A DNA stretch of 64,000 nt. Origin: Ulota crispa (taxonomy: Eukaryota; Streptophyta; Bryopsida; Orthotrichales; Orthotrichaceae). A model generated the notes under the pieces. The model was not told the DNA's origin, made no database searches, and saw only the letters and a program-made list of their open reading frames with translations. The translations under genes and the position numbers were made by a program. This document shows positions 55,600 to 64,000 of this stretch, one piece after another (position 1 is the stretch's first letter; every line of letters starts with the position of its first letter). The stretch is taken from positions 11,442,539 through 11,506,538 of the forward strand of contig OY987248.1 of assembly GCA_963920765.1 (NCBI GenBank), in the 5' to 3' direction.

Positions 55600-57160
55600 G
55601 ATGTAAGGTAGGAATGCCGTAAACCGTTACCTCCCGTTAATGACAGTGTAGACTGTTCTGAAACCAACAGAAGCTGACTCAGAAAATGATTATGAAAAGG
55701 TGCGATTCTCTCGCATTTGTTTGGTGCACACTTGTTTTGGAACAAAGTTCTAGAGGTAGCCATTTTAGGTGAACCTATGACACAAGAATGGGTCTAAATG
55801 AAGAATTCACATTTATATTACATAAAAAATTCATTCTTGAGATTTTTTTTGTTTTTGCATTCTTCCTTAACTCCTTAGGGTCAAAGGAGGTAGAAACTGC
55901 CTTCTTTGGTTTTGAAACAAAAATTAGGGTTTGTTACCAATTTTGGATCATGGATTGACCAATTACAAATATGTAAGGAATGAAGTTTATTTTCACGAGC
56001 TCTTATTTGATCAAAGTTTGGAATTACATCTTGTTGTAGAGAGAGTGATTCATCAGAAGGGGTATCAGAAAATTTGAGTGTTTAGTACAAATCACTCACT
56101 GAAACACCAACAAGAGGATGACATTACTTGGTGTCTTTAGGGACCAAGTAAATAGTGCCATGACAATAGTCAGTCCAATTATTCTTTAGATTTGTACCCT
56201 CTACTTGAGCATTTCAATCCTTTTAGCGTTGCACGGTTAAAATCACTTATATATTGTCACACTTCTTTTGAAAAAACACATGGTTGTAGATCAATACTAT
56301 TCAAATAACTTGTCCGATTGGATTTTCTAACCATGCAAATCTTGTTTTCTAAAAATGATCAAAATTTCATGATCTTTTTCACCATTTCTGCACGCTAACC
56401 ACCCATGCCTTTCCTTCATCAAATATAGCAAATGGTACAACTTTTTCCCAAAATCCTAAGTCCAAGCCCTTCAACGTATCACATATAAGAAAAGTGCACA
56501 ATTTCAAAATCTAATTCTACAGTAGTTGCTTGTAGGAGCCATTCATTCAACTTGTACAATCCAAACTTAATCTAATGCACCACCTTTCACTTAGCCGATG
56601 CAGCACATATCATAAGCAGATAGGTCCAAAAAATTTACTTGCTTATCTTCCAAGACCGCAGTTTACATTGGTGCGGTTGGACTGTGCTTTTTACATATGA
56701 ATTAATTGCTAAAAAGTCTAAAGCAATTAGTCTTTCCAAAAGAACGACCAACTTGGAAAGCAAGCTGCCCTAGAGGGTTAAGGTAGAAATACCATAAACA
56801 GTTAAAATAAGCCACTTTAGACTATAAGACAAGGAGAATTTCTTGAGAAATTAAGCTCAATTTGTGCAAAAACAAGGATAAGGAAGAGTGCAAAAAAAAG
56901 TTTTTTTTACTCAAGAATGAATATTTTATGCAATATAAATGTGGATTCTTCATTGGACCCCTATTCTCGTTTCATAGGTGTACCTTAAACGGTTACCTCT
57001 AGAACCTTGTTCCAAAACATGTGTGAGCCAATCAAATACGAGAAAATAACATCTTTTTAAAATATTTCAATTTTTTTTTTCAGAGCCAACTATTGTTGGT
57101 TTCAAAATAGTCTACTTCTCCAAATAGAGGGGGGTAATAGTTTATGGTATTCCTACCTTG
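55600..57160. mobile_element. Nest of AAGGTAGAAATACC-family MITEs with a TTAA-type insert
   Basis: A left part of one copy runs from about 55600 (TAAGGTAGGAATGCCGTAAA) to GCATTCTTCC at 55866. A TTAA-bounded block, TTAACTCCTTAGGG at 55867 to CCCTAGAGGGTTAA at 56781, follows. A complete copy in the opposite orientation then runs from 56780 (AAGGTAGAAATACCATAAAC) to 57160 (TTTATGGTATTCCTACCTT). The full copy matches 27629-28011 along its length. Confidence 0.6.
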
Positions 57161-57720
57161 TCATTGCTTGCACATATTGAGCTTAATTTCTCAAGAAATT
57201 CCCCATATCTTACAGGCTAAAATGCTTATTTTAGCAATTCATGGTACCGTAGTGTGACATGGATTTTGTTTTTCCAATGACAAAATAATTATTATTTTTA
57301 CCAGAACAGGTTCATTTTTGTTTAAATGGAATGATGATGATTTTGTTTTTGTAAGTACATAATTATTAGACTTTTTGTCATACTTTCAATTTGAACAAAA
57401 TATTGTGTCTTTTCAAATTTAAAGAGATAATCAAAAAATGGTTAATTTCTTATAATGTTTACAATGAATGAAAGTGGAGTGGGTTCAACGGGTTTTAATT
57501 GAATTGGTAACGGTTGAAAGTACAGTACTACAATGGATTTATTAAAAATATTTTGTGTTGCCAAAGGACAATTATTGAACTTTTTGTCGTATCTCTTACT
57601 CAATTTTCAGAAATTTTGTTATTTATTTCTTAACATTTTCTGGAAACTCGTTTTTTACATTTTTGAATTAATAAAAAACGAAGCCCATGTCACACTAGGG
57701 TATTTCTACCTTATGGGGCC
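57161..57720. mobile_element. MITE remnant and an inverted-end element before VPS3
   Basis: 57161-57250 matches the inner end of the AAGGTAGAAATACC family (GAGCTTAATTTCTCAAGAAA). From about 57250 (GTAGTGTGACATGG) to 57717 (CCATGTCACACTAGGGTATTTC) a pair of inverted ends encloses AT-rich DNA, perhaps another related element. It stops about 180 bp before the VPS3 start codon. Confidence 0.45.
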
Positions 57721-57842
57721 ATAGAAGGCTACCCCCAAGAGGGCAGAACCGGCAGTTTGCGAAGGGGATCATCGGTCTTTCACATGATTTCGCAAAAATC
57801 GCAGAAGCCAGTGAGGCCTGATGCGCTGGGACCGGAACTTAG

Positions 57843-57851
57843 TTAGGGTTT
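57843..57851 (+). promoter_or_regulatory. Telo-box in the VPS3 leader
   Basis: TTAGGGTTT about 50 bp upstream of the VPS3 ATG, likely in the 5' leader or core promoter. Confidence 0.5.
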
Positions 57852-57896
57852 GCTGCTTGCGAGCTCCGCCTCGCCATTGCGGACGGAGGTCCAGCG

Positions 57897-60800
57897 ATGG
57901 AGCTCGCGGCCGAGGAGCCGCACCCGATCGGGGGAATCGGGCGCGACGCCGTGCGCGTGGCGTTGGACGCGACGCCGCTGCGAGGGTTGCCCATCCCTCC
58001 GTGCAGTATCCAGGCTCTTGCCGTTGCGCGCCTATCAAGTAGCGCATCACTCCTGGTATACTTGGGCACGGACAATGGCCATCTTCTGCTCTTCACATTG
58101 TCCGATCCCGCCGCTCCTGCGAGCTCCTCCTCCAACAAGGTTTCCGATTCCTCGGGGAATTCGTCATCGCAGAGGGTGTCAGGTACGTCTGTTTCGGTTT
58201 CATCCGTGTCGGTAGGGTTTGATGGTGCGCAATGGAAGCCCGCGGGATGGACTGTGCATGAGGATTTTAAGAGCGACGGGAATGGATCGAGTGCAGGCAA
58301 GAATTCGTTGCCCGGATCTCCGATTCGGCAAGGGGACAGAGAGCGTGAGAAATCGGAGAATAAGAGCGGAGCGGACATGGTGCTTAGAAAGAGAAGAATC
58401 ATGGGGAAAACGCCGATTCAGGCGCTGTGCGCGTTGCCTGAAGCGAGACGGATTGCGATTCTCTTTGACGGGCAAGTTTGTCTCTTGGACATGCGGAGTT
58501 TAGGTGCGATGGAGAGGTTGTCCGGCACCAAGGGCGCTTCAGCTCTTGCCCGGGGGTTTTCTGCTCTTTCAATGGATGTACTAGAGCAAGCCGAGCCAGG
58601 GACATCAAATTCGGAGGAAAAATTAGGATTCATGGGGAAACTCTCTCGGCCTTTTGGTCGAATGGGATCTCAGTCTGAATTGTCGTTAAGTAAATTGTCT
58701 GGAACGCTAGGTATAGGTCTTAGCAGGTTGGCAGTTTCTGTAAGAAGAAAGATTCTGATTTTTGAGGTCAAGGCAGTAGAGCCACCTCCGCCAGTGGACA
58801 AGAGTGCTGGAAATCAGCAGCAGCAGCGTTTCAATCTTGGTTGGAACGATGCGACCACCGTGTCGGCCACGAAGTTGCGAGAAGTTGCAGGTGTTGATGG
58901 AGTTCTGACGATGGTGTGGCTTGAGAAGACCATAATGGTGGGCACACAAGAAGAGTATTTGTTTTTTTCTTTGGTCTCGGGGCAAGGAATGCCTATCTTC
59001 TCTCTCCCGCCAGATTTGCCCTATCCTCCTCTACTGAAACTCTTCCCTAAGGAACTTGAGGTTCTGCTGACGGTGGATAAAGCTGGCATTGTAGTCAATG
59101 CTGAAGGGCAGCCCACTGCGGGGAGCTTGAGTTTTAGTTCAGTCCCAGATGCCATTGGCCAAACTCCTCCTTATGTAGTTATAGTGAAACAGGGTCATAT
59201 TGAACTCCATCACCGAAAAACTGGTGCCAAAATTCAGTCTCTTGACCTTGCAGGCGCAGGAGTAGGGCGCTATTTGGTGGCAGACGATGAAGTTGGCTCA
59301 TTCGTTGTCATCGCTAGTGGTGCAAAGGTGAGATATGCAATCTTATTTTGAAGAAGTGCTCACTAGCGCTGAAACCTTTCAAAAGAAAACGTGAGAGTTT
59401 AAGCATTTTTACATTATTTTGAGTCTGAGTTCTGAGTCGAGGTTGCAGAAGGGTTGAAATAGAACACAATTGGAGATCATTAGTTTGCGAACTAAAAAAA
59501 CGGTTGTTCTAGCTGGCTCAGGGACGAGTGACTAGGTTGGCAACATATTATTTGGGATTCTATTGCATGATGGGAAGATTGTTCGCCAGCAGTTTGGAGT
59601 ACACGTAGGGAGGTTGCAATTGTGAGCTACAATAGAATAAGCTATTGACGTTGTTTGAAGTCTGCAGGTTTGGTTTATACAACAAGTATCACTTGATGAT
59701 CAAGTCCGTGACCTCTTGAAGCAACGGCAGTTTAAGGAAGCTGTGCGATTAGCAGAGGAGGCAATTCGGAATGGAAGCGATAATGCAGCTATAGAAAGAC
59801 TGGCAACTGTTCATGCTGAGGCGGGTTTTCTATTATTGTTCGACTTACAATTTGAGCTAGCGATGGATCATTTTCTCTTGTCCGACATCTTAAAACCCTC
59901 GGAGCTATTCCCATTCTTTCCTTCTCTTACCACACGTTGGCGAACCTTGGTACGTCTAAATCTTGACGTTATCTGACTTTGCAATCATGGCTGGGGTTGT
60001 AGCTATATCAGTATTCAAAAATTTCGGTCACTTCCATTAGTTACCGATCGTCTATTGCTTTTCTAAGCAAGAAACTCTTAGATTCTAAATCAGTTCAGGA
60101 TTTGTACTTTTAAAGGTGGCAGGGTTGGGTTCTTATTCCTTGAGAAACTTTGTAGAAAAGTTTATTATTGAACGACGTCATTTGTTTGCTGTTGCAGACA
60201 CCACGAAAACGATATTGGGGTTTACATCCGCCTCCGCAGCCATTAACGTCTGTAATAGAGAGTGGCTTATGGGCCGTGCACAGTGGACTGCTCGTGCTTG
60301 TAAACGAGCCTAAAATCACAAATTTGCTGGCGCAAGGCCCTTCTGCAAAAGCAACCATCATAGACCATTACATGGGTGTTGCCACGCAGAGCTTTGTTCG
60401 GTAATGTTCTTATTCTGTTTTCCTACTTGACTACTGCAATGCTGCATATGAAATTGTCATGTGTCACCACTCAACTTGGCATTAAAAGTCCTTACGTTTC
60501 TCTTGTTGTATCAGGTACTTAAGGACGGTACGTGATAGAGATCTTGATGCTAATGTTAAAGACGGGGTTGATACTCTTCTTTTGAAACTTTACACTCAAC
60601 TCAATCAGGCGGATGACCTGAAGCTACTTGCATCCTCACCGAACAATTGTGTCCTGGTATGTACTTCCTCAAACACGTTGGGTACCATGTTCTGATACAG
60701 TTCCTGCACTTCGATGGTTGCTACTCTCTAAAACTAAAGCGGTTAGGACAGTCTTGATGTTGATTCAATGATATCTTAGTCCAGCCCACCATTCTTAGAA

Positions 60801-63800
60801 TCACAACTTCATCCCATGTTGTTATAGCCTGAATGCTAAGTGTGTCTACTTGTTCTAAGAAGTAAGAGCTAGAAATTTTGGAAAGGCGGCCCTAGCAAAC
60901 GTAGCTTAAAATTCCATGCATGCTGGGCTGTGCGGGGATGGTGGGCAGCATGCTAAGCCTGCTTTAGAGCTGCTGCATTGGCGGACAAACCCTGCAGCCG
61001 GTGGATGACCACAAGGCTGCTTACCTGGGCCCATGCAGGAGGAGGTTGAAACTACTCTCAAAGCTGCTGGCCAGCTCTATCCGTTGGCACTTCTCTACGA
61101 AACCAAAGGCATCCTACCGTTGGCATTGCAAGTTTGGCAAACTTTGGCCTTCGACAGTGGTGTTGGAGATTCTCAATTGGTGGCCGCCAGAGAAGCAGCT
61201 CGCTTGCTGGAGTCATCATCTGATAGTGATCTTGTTCTACACCACGTTAAATGGGTAAGATATTAGATCAGGCATCATAACTCGCTTCAGCTTTATAGCT
61301 CTGAAATGTTCACTCAAACTTATTATGTTTACTTTTTTTGACTTTCAGTAAATTGTGTTGACTTGGTCAGACATGGTGGGGGATTTACTAGTGAAGCTTT
61401 TGTTGTCTCTGTTCTTGTCCAATCTGAGGTGTTGAGAATTCTCAAGCAAGCTTTACATCCGTATCATGATGCTGCAGCTTTTACATTTGGATCAAAAGCT
61501 GGCGTTAACGGTGTTAACTTCATCAAAGCGATCCCAGTCTCTGCCACCTGGTTTGTACCACAACCGTAAACAATTTTGTTGCTTTACGTCGATCATTTGT
61601 TGTAGAAAGATTTAAGTACGTACCGCATCTTGATCAAAGAGACTTCTACTTTGTAGGGCACTCAGCGGATTATTCTGATATATGCTCATCGTGATAATAT
61701 TTATTTTGTGCTATGTTGTCCCCGTGCACATAACAGGTGATGTGCTGACCCTGCTCAATGATGCGGATGGGCTTGTTCGTCAGAGGTGAAGCACATTTCG
61801 ATCTCTGTTTCCCTCATGTCTTACTGCTTGGCAACAGTAGTTTGAAATTACTCTATGTAGGATGAGGAGATGTTTAGTGAGATGAGAGATGGGCGTTTTC
61901 TGTAATATGTGGCCAGTTCTTTGTTCGTAGATCGCATTATCTCTCAAACGACAACTTTATGTACCGGTATTTCCATGGGAGGCTGATTATCTTTCTTGTT
62001 TTGTGTTTCTCAGATATTTGCAGTGGTTAGTACTAGAGAATGGACCAGATGCCGCACTGTATCACACAGAGCTCGCCCTTTCTCTAGCTAAAGCAGCATT
62101 GGACAGTCTACCTGCTAGCTCAGAAGTGTTGGACCATGATGAAAAGGACTTGGACACCGAGTTCTCTCCAATTACAGATCATTCTCTTGCAAGACGACCT
62201 TCAATGAACCACGATGTAGTAAGAGGCATGTTACAGAATTTTTTAGCTGCATCGGATGAGTATGAAGCGGATGAGATTTTATCTTTGATACAGGGGTCTG
62301 AATTGTGGAGAGAGCAAGTAAGTTCCTGTTTTAATTGGATATCAACTCGCTTGACTGTTCTTTTTTTACCTGCAAAATGTCCTTGAACATCGTTATGTTT
62401 ATAGGTTCTCCTGATTGTGTGCAATGGCCAACGTGTAATAGATGTTTTTGGTTACTTTATGAATTTTTGTTTGTTATATAGTGTATTGATGTACTATTTT
62501 CCTTGCATTATTAATGAAGTTTTTGTTTTTCAGAAGTTCTAGGCATCTGTTTGTCAACCAATGCTGATAATTTTATATGGCTTTGCAGGTTATATTACAT
62601 CAAAAGTTGGGAGATGAAACCGTCGCTCTTCAGATTCTAGCCTTGTATGTGTCCTCCATGCCGTGGGCCCATTGGATCATTTTTGGTTGTTCTTTTTAGT
62701 AGATCCTTTTTTCATCACATCTTTGGTTTGACGATAAGCAAAGGATGCTGGTGGATCGAGTATTCTGATTTGCAGCTTTGTCTAACTTTGTCTAACTTTA
62801 GAAAATATGGTGCTAGAGAAGTTTTGTGTTTCAACTACTGTGAAGCTAAGAAGGTTTTCTTGCATGCTTCAGAAAGCTTGAGGATAGTGAGGGAGCCAGG
62901 AGCTACTGTGCTAAGCTGGGCAGACCCGAGGTTTATTTGCAGTAAGTACTCTTATCTTACTTGGCAGCTTTTTTCAATGTCCATAATTGGTTGAACACCT
63001 GTTTTGGCGGTTTTTTTTCTTCCTGCTATCACTATTTGGCCGTGGGGTGTTGCGGTGTTACTTCTCAATTCCAACCGTCTCAGGATTGTCGGTTATTTGA
63101 TTGACAGTTCATCCGTTTTAGTGGGATCCCACTGCTGCACTAACAGCTGTGTACATCCTTGAAGGGCTTTTCTTTATTATAGAAGAGGAGATATACATCT
63201 AGGCAATTGATGCATATCTTGCATTTGCATGCTAACCTGGGTTATCCCTTGCACAGATTGTTGGACATGTATTTGAAGCCGGGAGAAGGTAGAGCACCAA
63301 TGCATGACGCTGCTGTGCGTCTCTTACATTGTCATGGCGCATCCCTAGACCCACTGAAAGTACTGGAGGTTCGTGTTCAACAGCACTAATCCATGTCGTA
63401 TCATAAAGGTTGGGGACTGTATATGAATGTAACAGGATAGTTCTTTGCACACCAGAAACAAGTATTTTCTAATGAAGCTACTCTATTATTGTGACTTTCT
63501 ATCAGTGTTGCCATATATGTTGAGAGTCTTGTTGTTTGCAGGCTTTGTCTCCTGGAATGTCACTTTCCTTGGCTTCTCAAACCATATCACGCATGCTCCG
63601 TGCACGTGTACATCGACATCGTGAGGGCCAGGTATTATTTTGCTTATGGACAGTGATTGGCTCAAAGTTTCCTTTATTTGCGATAACTGGTTATGAATAT
63701 ATAGTACCAACTATAATAAACTGATTATAGAGTGGGTTTTGTAAATATTGTGGTTTGGCAGATCGTTAGACATATTAACAGATACAACAATCTGGAGGCA

Positions 63801-63932
63801 AGAGTTGATCGTGTGGAGGAAAGATCACGGCAAGTTTGTGTTACTGATGACACTATCTGTGGTCGCTGCCACGCTCGCATAGGGACCAAGTTGTTTGTAC
63901 TATATCCCGACAATTCAATCGTTTGCTATAAG
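57897..63932 (+). CDS. VPS3: Vacuolar sorting protein 3 (CORVET tethering subunit), right end cut by window
   Basis: Exons: 57897-59327, 59668-59949, 60198-60400, 60515-60656, 61039-61254, 61429-61510, 61737-61785, 62014-62317, 62589-62644, 62873-62941, 63257-63368, 63542-63631, 63762-63932 (donor GTATTG, next exon outside). This gives 1069 aa with all phases consistent; exon 6 is the least certain. VPS3 (TGFBRAP1 in animals) links Rab5-type GTPases to the class C core in CORVET for endosome-to-vacuole traffic. Residues about 20-475 form a CNH-type domain, with a Ser/Gly-rich low-complexity insert near 75-150. The middle is helical repeat (LLKQRQFKEAVRLAEEAIRN, DILKPSELFPFFPSL, RYLQWLVLENG). 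The C terminus is VPS3-specific: KLEDSEGARSYCAKLGRPEV, DAAVRLLHCHGASLDPLKVL and a zinc-binding start CGRCHARIGTKLFVLYPDN. VPS39 is the close alternative; the C-terminal motifs favour VPS3. Confidence 0.92.
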
Positions 63933-64000
63933 GTATTGTGGCGATCGATACATCTTTGCAACGTCTATATTCCTGGCAAAAAATAGTAAAGGACTGGAAC

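Noticed and set aside
57769..58402. Minus-strand frames of 93 and 187 residues opposite VPS3 exon 1
   Set aside because: Shadow frames of a GC-rich coding exon; the plus-strand VPS3 frame has clear homology and splice structure.
1..64000. CRISPR array, bacterial operon or defence island
   Set aside because: All genes have spliceosomal introns and eukaryotic families; the tandem repeats lack unique spacers.

Overview
This is nuclear DNA of a land plant: an AT-rich, transposon-filled interval with seven well-supported or recognisable protein-coding loci broken by spliceosomal introns (GT/AG, donors often GTATGT or GTAAGT). Plant hallmarks are a PLATZ zinc-finger protein, a plant-type VPS3 C-terminus, a plant COX6A, telo-boxes (TTAGGGTTT) just upstream of two genes, short (TTTAGGG)n tracts, and plant transposon types (CACTA, Stowaway-like, PIF/Harbinger-like, Helitron). 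Compact introns and gene spacing suggest a non-seed plant (moss, liverwort or lycophyte) rather than a large-genome seed plant, but that is an inference.

Layout. 0.4-3.7 kb: a decayed SANT/trihelix-like gene interrupted by small transposons. 6.1-11.3 kb (minus): six-exon F-box/LRR/ankyrin gene, 817 aa, with every splice phase consistent. 14.5-16.8 kb (minus): COX6A, four exons, 111 aa. 18.9-23.8 kb: decayed autonomous Helitron, followed at 24.6-25.1 kb by a short non-autonomous relative in the opposite orientation. 25-32 kb: gene-poor, several MITEs. 32.1-32.9 kb: minisatellite. 33.7-36.3 kb (plus): three-exon gene of 230 aa, perhaps with a divergent AP2-like fold, whose first intron carries a Stowaway-like MITE and a duplication that copied the 3' splice site. 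38.0-38.4 kb (minus): MIC10. 39.9-40.2 kb: duplicated promoter-like module with E2F and ACGT boxes. 40.3-42.6 kb (plus): unresolved gene with MITE insertions. 43.3-44.0 kb (minus): PLATZ gene. 44-49.8 kb: TTAA-flanked transposons. 49.8-50.3 kb: 23-bp minisatellite directly upstream of EBP2 (50.4-51.4 kb, plus). 51.4-57.7 kb: nested MITEs. 57.9 kb to the right edge (plus): VPS3, 13 exons visible, last exon(s) outside the window.

The genes are housekeeping and unlinked in function: mitochondrial respiration (COX6A) and cristae shape (MIC10), ribosome assembly (EBP2), endosome-vacuole tethering (VPS3), ubiquitin-ligase substrate choice (F-box protein) and transcription (PLATZ). I see no operon-like or defence-type system. 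The most unusual content is in the mobile DNA: a recurrent family of elements with CCCCTAAA-type ends flanked by TTAA (piggyBac-like by its ends), a perfect-hairpin CACTA element with a target-site duplication nested in one of them, and a matched Helitron pair.
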